A stretch of 64,000 bases of DNA from Thalassotalea psychrophila. Its GTDB lineage: Bacteria; Pseudomonadota; Gammaproteobacteria; Enterobacterales; Alteromonadaceae. Each line of letters opens with the position of its first letter. Position 1 is the stretch's first letter. Positions 17,421 through 26,328 of the stretch are shown piece by piece. Location: the NCBI RefSeq assembly GCF_031583595.1, contig NZ_CP134145.1, forward strand, positions 1,364,001-1,428,000. Direction: 5' to 3'. Below the pieces are notes generated by a model. The model ran no database searches. It was not told the origin of the DNA and worked only from the letters and a program-made list of their open reading frames with translations. The position numbers and the translations under genes are program-made.

Positions 17421-19769
17421 ATGACTACAGAGCATTCAGGACAAATAGAAACCCCGGTATTAGCCTTACGTGATGTCGTTGTCTATCCACAAATGGTTAT
17501 TCCATTGTTTGTAGGCCGTGAAAAATCAATTCGTTGTTTAGACCGAGCAATGGAAAACGATAAAAGAGTTTTCCTAGTTGCGCAAAAAGATGCCAGTGTA
17601 GATGACCCGCAAGCCGAAGATTTATTTCAGGTAGGTACGGTCGCTACTATTTTACAAATGCTTAAATTACCAGATGGCACAGTAAAAGTTTTAGTCGAAG
17701 GTATGCAACGTGGCAGTATCAAAGAATTTACTGAAACTGAAGAATACTTCATTGCTGATGTTGACTTTTTAGAGGTTGAGCAAAGCGATATTGATAATCA
17801 TGAAGTATTGGTACGCAGCGCAGTTTCGCAGTTTGAAGGCTACGTAAAACTAAACAAGAAAATTCCTCCTGAAGTGTTAACTTCTGTATCTGGTATTGAT
17901 AGTGCCGAGCAACTTGCCGACACTATGGCTGCTCATATGCCGCTTAAATTGCAAGATAAACAGCATGTTTTAGAGATTATTAATGTTGGCGAACGTCTAG
18001 AATATTTAATGGGGCTAATGGAAGGAGAAATTGATCTTCTACAGGTAGAAAAGAAAATACGTGGCCGCGTTAAGAAACAAATGGAAAAAAGCCAGCGTGA
18101 ATACTATTTGAATGAGCAAATGAAGGCCATTCAAAAAGAACTTGGTGATATGGATGATGTGCCCGATGAAGCTGAACAACTAGCTAAAAAAATCGAAGAA
18201 GCACAAATGCCTAAAGAAGCAAAAGAAAAAACATTAGCTGAATTGCAAAAACTAAAAATGATGTCTCCTATGTCAGCTGAAGCTACTGTAGTTCGCAGTT
18301 ACATTGACTGGATGATTTCAGTTCCATGGAAAAAACGCAGTAAACTAAAACGTAACCTTAAACTGGCTGAAGATGTATTAAACAAAGATCATTACGGCTT
18401 AGAAGAAGTAAAAGAGCGTATTATTGAATATCTAGCCGTGCAACAGCGTGTAACACAGCTTAAGGGGCCTATTTTATGTCTTGTTGGCCCTCCAGGGGTT
18501 GGTAAAACATCGTTAGGTCAATCAATTGCAAAATCTACAGGCCGTAAATATGTCCGCATGGCGTTAGGTGGGGTAAGAGATGAAGCTGAAATTCGTGGTC
18601 ATCGCCGTACTTATATAGGTTCAATGCCGGGTAAGCTCATTCAAAAGATGGCAAAAGCGGAAGTTAAAAACCCATTATTTCTATTAGATGAAATTGATAA
18701 AATGGCCTCTGATATGCGCGGCGATCCAGCTTCTGCATTACTAGAAGTTTTAGATCCTGAGCAAAATAATAATTTTAACGACCATTATCTGGAAGTTGAT
18801 TATGATTTATCTGATGTTATGTTTGTTGCAACCTCAAATAGCATGAACATACCTGGTCCGTTACTAGATCGGATGGAAGTTATTCGTTTATCGGGTTACA
18901 CAGAAGACGAAAAGCTTAATATCGCTCGTAATCATTTATTGATGAAACAGATTAAACGAAACGGTTTAAAAGAGAATGAAATTGAAATTGAAGATAGTGC
19001 CATTATCGGCATCATTCGCTACTACACTCGCGAAGCTGGCGTACGTAGTTTAGAACGAGAGATTTCGAAGTTATGTCGTAAAGCTGTGAAAAAAATACTA
19101 CTTAATAAAGATGTTAAAAAAGTAGTTATTAATCAAGAGAACTTAGAAGACTTCTTAGGCGTGCAACGTTGTGACTATGGTAAAGCTGAAGATGAAAATC
19201 GCATTGGCCAAGTAACAGGTCTTGCCTGGACTGAAGTTGGTGGTGAATTATTGACCATAGAAGCCGCCTCTGTTCCTGGCAAAGGTAAGTTACAATTTAC
19301 CGGCTCACTTGGTGAAGTAATGCAAGAGTCAATTCAAGCAGCATTAACAGTAGTTAGAAGCCGAACTGAAGGCTTAAGAATTAACGCTGATTTTAATGAG
19401 AAACGTGACATTCATGTTCATGTACCAGAAGGCGCTACACCAAAAGATGGTCCAAGCGCAGGTATTGGAATGTGTACTGCATTAGTATCAAGCTTAACTG
19501 GTAATCCTGTTAAAGCAGACGTTGCAATGACTGGTGAAATTACCCTTAGAGGAGAAGTTTTAGCTATCGGTGGTTTAAAAGAGAAACTACTAGCAGCTCA
19601 TCGAGGTGGTATTAAAACCGTAATCATACCAAAAGATAATGAACGTGATTTAAAAGATATTCCGGACAATGTAAAAGCAGACTTAGCAATTCACCCAGTA
19701 AAATGGATTGACGATGTGCTAGATCTTGCCTTAGCTGAGTCGCCTGATAAATGGTCCGTAGCAAGCTAA
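17421..19769 (+). CDS. lon: ATP-dependent protease Lon
   Basis: Homohexameric AAA+ Ser-Lys protease that degrades misfolded and regulatory proteins. The start is placed at 17421 (MTTEHSGQIETPVLALRDVVV), since E. coli Lon begins MNPERSERIEIPVLPLRDVVV and the upstream 20-residue extension is unconserved; AAGAGA lies upstream. 782 residues. N-terminal substrate domain, Walker A GPPGVGKTS, Walker B LFLLDEIDKM, catalytic Ser in KDGPSAGIGMC and Lys in GLKEKLLAAHRGG. Own heat-shock promoter upstream; hupB follows, as in many proteobacteria. Confidence 0.97.
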   Translation: MTTEHSGQIETPVLALRDVVVYPQMVIPLFVGREKSIRCLDRAMENDKRVFLVAQKDASVDDPQAEDLFQVGTVATILQMLKLPDGTVKVLVEGMQRGSIKEFTETEEYFIADVDFLEVEQSDIDNHEVLVRSAVSQFEGYVKLNKKIPPEVLTSVSGIDSAEQLADTMAAHMPLKLQDKQHVLEIINVGERLEYLMGLMEGEIDLLQVEKKIRGRVKKQMEKSQREYYLNEQMKAIQKELGDMDDVPDEAEQLAKKIEEAQMPKEAKEKTLAELQKLKMMSPMSAEATVVRSYIDWMISVPWKKRSKLKRNLKLAEDVLNKDHYGLEEVKERIIEYLAVQQRVTQLKGPILCLVGPPGVGKTSLGQSIAKSTGRKYVRMALGGVRDEAEIRGHRRTYIGSMPGKLIQKMAKAEVKNPLFLLDEIDKMASDMRGDPASALLEVLDPEQNNNFNDHYLEVDYDLSDVMFVATSNSMNIPGPLLDRMEVIRLSGYTEDEKLNIARNHLLMKQIKRNGLKENEIEIEDSAIIGIIRYYTREAGVRSLEREISKLCRKAVKKILLNKDVKKVVINQENLEDFLGVQRCDYGKAEDENRIGQVTGLAWTEVGGELLTIEAASVPGKGKLQFTGSLGEVMQESIQAALTVVRSRTEGLRINADFNEKRDIHVHVPEGATPKDGPSAGIGMCTALVSSLTGNPVKADVAMTGEITLRGEVLAIGGLKEKLLAAHRGGIKTVIIPKDNERDLKDIPDNVKADLAIHPVKWIDDVLDLALAESPDKWSVAS

Positions 19770-19789
19770 TTAGGCTTTTTACTCTATTG

Positions 19790-19856
19790 CTGTTTGAAAA
19801 GTAACCGTTTTTTAAGAAAAAGTACTAAAAACTTTAAATTAGCCCTTTTCAAACAG
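19790..19856. repeat. 12-bp inverted repeat in the lon-hupB spacer
   Basis: CTGTTTGAAAAG (19790-19801) and CTTTTCAAACAG (19845-19856) are perfect inverted copies around a 43-nt AT-rich centre. No T tail, so probably not the lon terminator by itself; a stem in the lon 3' UTR or a protein-binding dyad. Confidence 0.5.
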
Positions 19857-19976
19857 TTTATCTGTGTTAATCTGATTGTCGAATTAAGCTTTAGTCTGCT
19901 CTACAAGGTAGTAATAGCAAGGCTCTGGCCGATATTAATTAAGTTTAATATAAATATTATTTTAAATAGTTGGAAC

Positions 19977-20005
19977 TTGCAGTAGCTAAAAATGCCTGAT
20001 ATAAA
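19977..20005 (+). promoter_or_regulatory. Promoter of hupB (extended -10)
   Basis: TTGCAG (19977-19982), 17-bp spacer, TATAAA (20000-20005) preceded by TGA, an extended -10. Start point expected near 20012, 46 bases before the ATG. Confidence 0.6.
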
Positions 20006-20057
20006 ATGTGCAAGTATTTTTTTAGTTCCAAATAATAACAATTAAGGGGAAGACAAA

Positions 20058-20330
20058 ATGAACAAGTCTCAATTAATCGAGAAAATCGCAGCTGGTGCAG
20101 ACATTTCTAAAGCAGCGGCTGGCCGCGCACTAGATTCTTTTATCGATGCCGTTTCAAATGAATTAAAATCAGGTGAGCAAGTAGCTCTAGTTGGTTTTGG
20201 TACATTCTCAGTTCGTGACCGTGCAGCTCGTCAAGGCCGTAACCCACAAACTGGTGCTACAATCGAAATTGCAGCAGCTAAAATTCCAGCATTTAAAGCC
20301 GGTAAAGCGCTTAAAGATGCGGTAAACTAA
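20058..20330 (+). CDS. hupB: DNA-binding protein HU-beta
   Basis: Histone-like nucleoid protein of 90 residues that bends and compacts DNA. The beta-arm signature [21 protein letters not shown] spans residues ~46-66. A strong AAGGGGAAG ribosome binding site precedes the ATG, fitting high expression. It follows lon, the classical hupB position, with its own promoter and terminator. Confidence 0.97.
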   Translation: MNKSQLIEKIAAGADISKAAAGRALDSFIDAVSNELKSGEQVALVGFGTFSVRDRAARQGRNPQTGATIEIAAAKIPAFKAGKALKDAVN

Positions 20331-20398
20331 AATTTAATTTTAGTTCTCCCTCATTACCATCCTTGGTTAGGGGAGATAAGCACATTCATGTGCAAATA

Positions 20399-20423
20399 AA
20401 AGCTGGCTTGGCCGGCTTTTTTT
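20399..20423 (+). terminator. Terminator of hupB
   Basis: 9-bp stem AAAGCTGGC / GCCGGCTTT (one G-U) with a TTG loop and a T7 tail. Confidence 0.85.
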
Positions 20424-20459
20424 ATACCAAAAATAAATCCATATTTCGTGTATTAGTAC

Positions 20460-20488
20460 TTCAAGCTAGCGACCGGGTTTGATACAAT
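20460..20488 (+). promoter_or_regulatory. Candidate ppiD promoter
   Basis: TACAAT (20483-20488) preceded by TGA (extended -10); the -35 TTCAAG at 20460 is weak. About 35 bases upstream of the ppiD start. Confidence 0.4.
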
Positions 20489-20528
20489 CGTGAATTGAAT
20501 TTTTTTGCCCGATGTTAAAGAGACACAC

Positions 20529-22439
20529 ATGTTAGAAAGAATAAGAGAAGGCTCTTCAGGAATTACAGCCAAAGTTATTTTAGGTTTAGTAATTGCAACG
20601 TTTGTATTTGCCGGTGTTGGTAGTTATACCAATTCTGTTGATACATCAGCAGCCACTGTAAATGGTGAAAAAATAAGCCAACAAAAATTTGACCAAGCTT
20701 ATCAAAATCAACGTAACCGCATGGAACAGCAATACGGTGAAATGTTTGCACAGTTAGCAGGTAACGATATGTACATGCAATCTATGCGCAGTAATGTACT
20801 AGAGAACTTGATCAATGAAGAACTGCTTGATCAAAATGCTCGCGAACTAAATATTCGTATAAGCGATCAACAAATTAAAGAATCTATCCTGGCAATGCAG
20901 GAGTTTCAAGTTGATGGTGTATTTAATAATGACCGTTACTTGATGGTGATTAACCAAGCTGGTTTCTACCAACCTTCTGCATTTAGAGATTACTTACGTG
21001 TAGATATGGCTCGTCGCCAATTAATGCAGAGTATAATGGCAACAGAATTTAGCATGCCATACCAACAAGACTTGGCTGTAAAGTTAACAAATCAAACTCG
21101 TAGCATTCGCTATGCAACTATAATCGCTGAGCAATTTAAAGCGACTGCAGAAGTGACTGATGAAGAAATTAATCAGTATTATCAAGAAAACCAACCTCGT
21201 TTTGCTACTCAAGAGCAAGTGAAAGTTGAATACATCAGTCTTGATATGGACAACCTGAAAAAAGACGTAGTTGTTGAAGATAGTGAAGTGCAAGCTTATT
21301 ATGATGATAACCTTTCATCTTATTCGACAATTGAGCGTCGTCGTGCATCGCACATTTTAATTGAATTTGGTGATGATGATGGTGCTGCTGAACAACAAGC
21401 TAACGATATCCTTGCTAAAGTTAATGCCGGTGATGATTTTGCTGCGCTTGCCAAAGAATTTTCTGCAGATACATTCTCGGGTGAGAATGGTGGTGATTTA
21501 GATTGGTTTGAACAGGGTGCAATGGATGTTGAATTTGATAAAGCGGTTTTCGCATTAACTAAAGAAAATAACCTTAGTGAAGTTGTGAAATCTGATTTTG
21601 GTTTTCACATCATCAAGCTAACTGACATTGAAGAAATTTCAACGAAAGCCTTTGCAGATGTTAAAGCTGAAATTTTAGAGCAATTAACTAATGATCAAGC
21701 GTTAGAAGTTTATTACGATTTACAAACTCAAATGGCTGAAGTTGCTTTTGAATCTCCTGACTCTCTTGAAGAAGCAGCAGCAGTAATAAATGCTGAAATT
21801 AAAACCAGTAACTGGTTAACTCGTGGTAATAATGCTGCACCATTTAATAGTGATGTTGTTGAAGTTGCTTTCTCTGATGTTGTATTGCTTGATAATATGA
21901 ACTCAGATGTTGTTGAAGTTGCTCCTGATCAACTAGCAATGGTGGTTCGTCTTAGCGAACATCAAGATGCAACAACGAAACCTTTAACTGAAGTTTCTGG
22001 TCAAATTAAAGTTCAACTTGTTAACAACAAAGCAAGTTTAGCTGCACAACAAGCAAGCGAAGAATTACTTACTAAAGTTCTAGCAGGGGATGACGTTACT
22101 GCAGAACTTGCGGCTACAGGTTCTAGTTTTGTTGCTGCAGATAATATTACTCGCAACGGCGCTGAAGTTAGCACTAATGTTGCCAAGCAAGCGTTTACAT
22201 TAGCTCATCCAACTGAAGGCCAAGTATCAGCTGCAAGCTCGGTTATGCTTTCAGGTGATTATGCAGTAGTTGAACTGTTAAGTGTAACAGAAGGCGTTGC
22301 CGGTGATGCAGATGCTAACGTTGAACAACAACAAGCTATGGCAGTATCACAAGCGGTGTTTGAAGGTTATATTGCTAATCTTAAAGAAAAGGCAGAGATC
22401 ACTCGCAGCTTGCCAACAAATGCTTCTCCGTTACTTTAA
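20529..22439 (+). CDS. ppiD: Periplasmic folding chaperone PpiD (SurA-like, membrane anchored)
   Basis: Inner-membrane-anchored periplasmic chaperone near the Sec translocon. The start is taken as the ATG at 20529 (MLERIREGSSGITAKVI), with AAAGAG upstream; the TTG at 20505 has no ribosome binding site. 636 residues: one N-terminal transmembrane helix at about 15-35 (VILGLVIATFVFAGVGSY), a SurA-N-like helical domain, a parvulin (PPIC) domain around 270-360 (RRASHILIEFGDD ... GDLDWFEQGAMD), and a C-terminal helical region. In E. coli it also follows hupB. Enzymatic isomerase activity is doubtful for the family. Confidence 0.93.
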   Translation: MLERIREGSSGITAKVILGLVIATFVFAGVGSYTNSVDTSAATVNGEKISQQKFDQAYQNQRNRMEQQYGEMFAQLAGNDMYMQSMRSNVLENLINEELLDQNARELNIRISDQQIKESILAMQEFQVDGVFNNDRYLMVINQAGFYQPSAFRDYLRVDMARRQLMQSIMATEFSMPYQQDLAVKLTNQTRSIRYATIIAEQFKATAEVTDEEINQYYQENQPRFATQEQVKVEYISLDMDNLKKDVVVEDSEVQAYYDDNLSSYSTIERRRASHILIEFGDDDGAAEQQANDILAKVNAGDDFAALAKEFSADTFSGENGGDLDWFEQGAMDVEFDKAVFALTKENNLSEVVKSDFGFHIIKLTDIEEISTKAFADVKAEILEQLTNDQALEVYYDLQTQMAEVAFESPDSLEEAAAVINAEIKTSNWLTRGNNAAPFNSDVVEVAFSDVVLLDNMNSDVVEVAPDQLAMVVRLSEHQDATTKPLTEVSGQIKVQLVNNKASLAAQQASEELLTKVLAGDDVTAELAATGSSFVAADNITRNGAEVSTNVAKQAFTLAHPTEGQVSAASSVMLSGDYAVVELLSVTEGVAGDADANVEQQQAMAVSQAVFEGYIANLKEKAEITRSLPTNASPLL

Positions 22440-22487
22440 TAAATCCGCTACGCGTTTTTATAAGGTCACTGCGTGACGTAAAATAAC

Positions 22488-22515
22488 AAGGCCGCATATA
22501 TATGCGGCCTTTTTG
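22488..22515 (+). terminator. Terminator of ppiD
   Basis: 10-bp stem AAGGCCGCAT / ATGCGGCCTT with a T5 tail. Confidence 0.9.
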
Positions 22516-22590
22516 TTTGTGGTTTAAGCTCGAAGATCGAAAGCTTGCAGTTGAGTAATACCTCTTCCTGAACTCGATGCGTTAGCATTG

Positions 22591-22609
22591 CCCTGAACTC
22601 GTTTCAGGG
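22591..22609. repeat. CCTGAA-TTTCAGG palindrome, copy 2
   Basis: CCCTGAACTCGTTTCAGGG dyad, related to 2424-2442. Lies in the convergent ppiD-sapF spacer. Confidence 0.5.
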
Positions 22610-22646
22610 TCTTATTTAGCTCGTAGTTTTCTAGCCTATAGCTTAT

Positions 22647-23423
22647 CTATATATTGATTTTTCTTTGTGACAATATTAGCTTGCGAGTAAATTTATCTTT
22701 TGGATTGGCTAAGACATCACTAGTATTTCCGTACTCCACTACTTTACCTTCCCGTAGCACCATTAATTTATCACTAAAATGTTCAACCACATCAATATCA
22801 TGAGATATCAATAAATAAGCAAGCCCCATTTGTTGTTGTAACTCAAGCAATAAATTAATCATTTGCGCGCGTAATGATAAATCTAGAGAGGCTAAGGCTT
22901 CATCTAAGATAACAAGTTGCGGCTGTAATATAATTGCCCTAGCAAGCGAAATACGCTGTTTTTGACCACCTGAGAACATATGAGGGTAGAAGTGCATATG
23001 ATCGGCTAATAGGCCTACTTTCTGTAATGTGGCTCTTATCATTGTTTTTCGTTCGTTCTCATTCAAACGAGTATTTAACAGCAAAGGTTCTTCAAGTTGT
23101 TGCCTGATGGTTAAACTTGGATTTAGGGTATCACCAGCATTTTGAAATATCATTCTCACATGTTGGCAACGTTGCTTAAAATTACCCGTTTGCAGGTGTT
23201 GACCATTCAAGCTAATTTCGCCAGTTGTTGGTCTTGCTGCGCCCACTAATAATTTTGCAAGAGTAGATTTTCCTGAGCCAATTTCGCCAATAACTGCAAG
23301 AGTCTCTTTAGCTTCTAACTTAAACGAAATTGGCTGTAAAACGGTAACCGATTTTTTTTTGAACCAGTTAGATTTGATCTTATATCGCTTACTTAAATTT
23401 TTAACTTCAATTAAACTTGTCAA
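22647..23423 (-). CDS. sapF: Peptide ABC transporter ATP-binding protein SapF
   Basis: Second ATPase of the Sap/Dpp-type peptide importer linked to antimicrobial-peptide resistance. Walker A GEIGSGKST, ABC signature FSGGQKQRISLARA and Walker B LVILDEALASLD are intact. The start is chosen at a TTG (23423) two bases after the sapD stop, with AAGGA nine bases upstream; it gives MTSLIEVKNLSKRY, matching E. coli MIETLLEVRNLSK. The ATG at 23456 would overlap sapD and add 11 unconserved residues. 258 residues. Last gene of the pspF-sapABCDF unit. Confidence 0.88.
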   Translation of the reverse strand: MTSLIEVKNLSKRYKIKSNWFKKKSVTVLQPISFKLEAKETLAVIGEIGSGKSTLAKLLVGAARPTTGEISLNGQHLQTGNFKQRCQHVRMIFQNAGDTLNPSLTIRQQLEEPLLLNTRLNENERKTMIRATLQKVGLLADHMHFYPHMFSGGQKQRISLARAIILQPQLVILDEALASLDLSLRAQMINLLLELQQQMGLAYLLISHDIDVVEHFSDKLMVLREGKVVEYGNTSDVLANPKDKFTRKLILSQRKINI

Positions 23424-23425
23424 AA

Positions 23426-24415
23426 TCAATAATCCTTGCGATGAGAGAAATGACAACTGACTTGGTGGCCATGATATGACTCAATCAAAGGAGCTTGAAC
23501 ACATTTTTTTTGAGCGTTTGGACAACGAGGGCCCAATCGACAGCCAATTGGCAAATGTTGCAAACCGGGAATGCTACCTGGCATGGCATGCAAACGAGAT
23601 TTCTTTTCTATATTACTTTTAGCTCTAGGAGTACTGGCAATAAGTGCCTTTGTGTATGGATGAAAAGGTGTATTAAATATTTGATCTGTCGTACCGGCTT
23701 CTACAAACTGGCCGGAATACATTACGGTTAAATAATCGGTCCAGTGACTAATTTTTTCTAATTCATGGCTTATTAATAAAATCGACATGTTTTTAAGTTG
23801 ATTAAGGCTAGCTAATAAACGGAAAATTTGCGCCTGATTGCTTGCTTCCATTGAGGCTGTCGGCTCATCAGCAATTAGTAGTTTAGGCCTTTTTGCCAGA
23901 GCTATTGCAATCATAACTCGTTGACATAAAGCATTGGTAAGTTGATGAGGGTAACTTTTAGCACAGACTTGATGGTTTTTAATACCAACTTTATGTAGAA
24001 GTTTTGCGGCCGCGGCTTTCCTTTGTTGTGCTTTTTGCCAAAAGAAACCTGAAAATTGTTTACTGTCTAACGACTCTTCTATTTGCTCGCCGATGCTATT
24101 GGTAGGATCCAAGCAACTCATCGGCTCCTGAAATATCATTGCTACATCTTTAGTGATAATTTGTTTTCGCTCTTCCACTGGTAAACGCAATAAATCAATG
24201 CCTTGCCAATGGAACCTATCAGCTTCTACATGCCATTTATCATCAAGAACGCCAATTATTGCCTGCGCAAGTATCGACTTGCCAGAACCAGATTCGCCTA
24301 CTAGACCTCTTATTTCACCATCTTTTAATGCTAGCGATACTCTATCAACGGCCAATATGTTTTCACCATGGCTGGTTAATTCAATACTTAAATTTTTTAT
24401 ATCGAGTAAATTCAT
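23426..24415 (-). CDS. sapD: Peptide ABC transporter ATP-binding protein SapD
   Basis: 329-residue ATPase of the OppD/DppD type. Walker A GESGSGKS and Walker B LLIADEPTASME are present. The ABC signature is degenerate, LTNALCQRVMIA instead of LSGGQ; E. coli SapD is also degenerate here, so this supports SapD rather than decay. The C-terminal OppD-type region carries the Cys cluster GCRLGPRCPNAQKKC ... SC. The start codon overlaps the sapC stop by one base (TAATG), implying translational coupling. Confidence 0.88.
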   Translation of the reverse strand: MNLLDIKNLSIELTSHGENILAVDRVSLALKDGEIRGLVGESGSGKSILAQAIIGVLDDKWHVEADRFHWQGIDLLRLPVEERKQIITKDVAMIFQEPMSCLDPTNSIGEQIEESLDSKQFSGFFWQKAQQRKAAAAKLLHKVGIKNHQVCAKSYPHQLTNALCQRVMIAIALAKRPKLLIADEPTASMEASNQAQIFRLLASLNQLKNMSILLISHELEKISHWTDYLTVMYSGQFVEAGTTDQIFNTPFHPYTKALIASTPRAKSNIEKKSRLHAMPGSIPGLQHLPIGCRLGPRCPNAQKKCVQAPLIESYHGHQVSCHFSHRKDY

Positions 24416-25308
24416 TAATTATCTTTTTGTATTTTTAAAGAATGACGAAGACCTTCACCAACCAAGTTAGTAACTATTACTGTAAATAAAATAGCCAGTC
24501 CTGGCAAATAAGATGTCCATGGAGCTATATAAAATAAATCTAAAGAATTTTTCAACATAGATCCCCACTCAGGCATAGGCACTGGAGCACCTAAGCCAAG
24601 AAAACCTAGGGCTGCAATATCTAAAATAGCAGCTGATTGCGCCAATGTTGCTTGAATTATAATTTTATCAATAATGTTAGGGTATATGGAGGTGATTAGT
24701 ACTCTCGTTTCTGACGCGCCATCAAGGATTGGGGTTAACACATAACCTTTTTTTTGTTCTTCTTTTATCGCATTACGGGTTACATGAATAAACTGTGGGA
24801 TAGATACTAAAGCGATAGCCCAAAGCACGTTTTCAAGGCCTTGCCCTAAAATTGCGACAATAATTATGGCGAGTAAAAGTGACGGTGTTGACAATATCAC
24901 ATCGAGAAAGTGCGTCAAAAAACTTGATTTAACACCTCTAGTTATTGCCGATATTGAGCCAATGATTACACCTATAGTCATTGCAAAAATAACGACAACA
25001 AAACTTAAACCAAATGTTAGAGATGTACCATGAATAAGCCTAGAAAGCATATCCCGACCTAAATCATCAGTACCTAGTAAATAACTAATATTGCCATCAT
25101 CGCTCCAAGCAGGCGGCACTAATAATTGATCTAAGTTATTCTCAAGCACATCATGAGGCGTAATAAAACTGCCAAAAACAGCAGTAAAAACTAAAAATAA
25201 ATAGCAACTAAAGCCAATCATTGCCACCGGGGTATTACGAAAGGTATACCATAGCTGCCTTATTGGTGATGGAAATTCTTCCTCAGAATAAATATGCTCA
25301 CGAGCCAT
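24415..25308 (-). CDS. sapC: Peptide ABC transporter permease SapC
   Basis: 297-residue DppC/OppC-type inner-membrane permease with an N-terminal hydrophobic anchor (MIGFSCYLFLVFTAVFGSFI) and five or six further segments. The EAA-like loop GASETRVLITSIYPNI, which docks on the ATPases, is near residues 198-213. Overlaps the end of sapB by 11 bases. Confidence 0.88.
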   Translation of the reverse strand: MAREHIYSEEEFPSPIRQLWYTFRNTPVAMIGFSCYLFLVFTAVFGSFITPHDVLENNLDQLLVPPAWSDDGNISYLLGTDDLGRDMLSRLIHGTSLTFGLSFVVVIFAMTIGVIIGSISAITRGVKSSFLTHFLDVILSTPSLLLAIIIVAILGQGLENVLWAIALVSIPQFIHVTRNAIKEEQKKGYVLTPILDGASETRVLITSIYPNIIDKIIIQATLAQSAAILDIAALGFLGLGAPVPMPEWGSMLKNSLDLFYIAPWTSYLPGLAILFTVIVTNLVGEGLRHSLKIQKDN

Positions 25309-26326
25309 GTTTTTTATGCCTTTCTAATGGATTAAGCGTAGCGTATATAAAATCTGATAAAATATTGATGAAAAACGTAAACGTTGCTAACGCAATTAAT
25401 CCCCCTTGAATTGCGGTATAATCACGTTCAGATATACTCTGAATGAGCCAGCTTCCAGCTCCTTGCCAATCAAATATAACTTCAGCAATCATCGCTATAG
25501 TTACCAAGTTAGCAAAATTTAAACCTATTTGTCTCACAATGCCGACTAAAGAGTTACGAATACCATGATGGTAAATAATGCTTGTTTGTGACAAACCTTT
25601 TGCTTTCGCTGCTTTAATATAATTAGACTCCAAAACATCTAACATTGAGGTGCGTGCCAAGCGAATAAACATCGTCATTGGTGCCATAGCAACTGCAAAT
25701 GCGGGCATTATAATGTGCATAAAAGCATCTTTTAATGCTTGCCATGTATAAGGGCTATCACTGAGTAAAATATCAATAAACTTGAACCCTGTGACTTGCT
25801 CAATTTCAAATAATAAATTTAATTGTCCAGAAGATGGAAACCAAGATAACGTTATTGAAAATACTAGTATTAATATTAATGCTAGCCAGAATACTGGAAT
25901 GGAGTAGCCAATCATGGCGAAGGTTAAAATTATTTTATCAATAGCTTTGTTATGAAATACCGCTGATAAAAAGCCTAATGGTACGCCAAATAATAATGCA
26001 ATAAACAAAGCTGCTAAGCATAATTCAATCGTTGCTGGTAAAAAAGTAACCAACTCAACGCTGATAGGGGTTTGACTAGACATTGATATGCCGAAATTCC
26101 CTTCAAATATTTGACCAATATACGCAAAATATTGATGAAAAATACTTTTATCCATTTGATACACCTGAGCAAGTTCTGCGAGTTGTTGCTCATCGGCACT
26201 TACTTGACCAGATAAATTTATTAACGCATCACCTGGAAATAAATAACTTAAACTAAATGAAATAATAGAAAGCATTAGCAATGTGAAAAACAATAAATTT
26301 AAGCGCCGTAATGTAAAAGTTAGCAT
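25298..26326 (-). CDS. sapB: Peptide ABC transporter permease SapB
   Basis: 342-residue DppB/OppB-type permease: TM1 at residues ~10-30, a long periplasmic loop, then a five-helix core. The cytoplasmic coupling loop is AKGLSQTSIIYHHGIRNSL. Two bases separate it from sapA, so it is part of the same transcript. Confidence 0.88.
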   Translation of the reverse strand: MLTFTLRRLNLLFFTLLMLSIISFSLSYLFPGDALINLSGQVSADEQQLAELAQVYQMDKSIFHQYFAYIGQIFEGNFGISMSSQTPISVELVTFLPATIELCLAALFIALLFGVPLGFLSAVFHNKAIDKIILTFAMIGYSIPVFWLALILILVFSITLSWFPSSGQLNLLFEIEQVTGFKFIDILLSDSPYTWQALKDAFMHIIMPAFAVAMAPMTMFIRLARTSMLDVLESNYIKAAKAKGLSQTSIIYHHGIRNSLVGIVRQIGLNFANLVTIAMIAEVIFDWQGAGSWLIQSISERDYTAIQGGLIALATFTFFINILSDFIYATLNPLERHKKHGS

Positions 26327-26328
26327 AG

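Noticed and set aside
19794..19985. 63-residue ORF after lon
   Set aside because: Runs through the inverted repeat and the hupB promoter region, with no ribosome binding site.
23424..23456. Longer SapF N-terminus from the ATG at 23456
   Set aside because: It would overlap sapD and adds residues not found in SapF; the TTG at 23423 has a better ribosome binding site.
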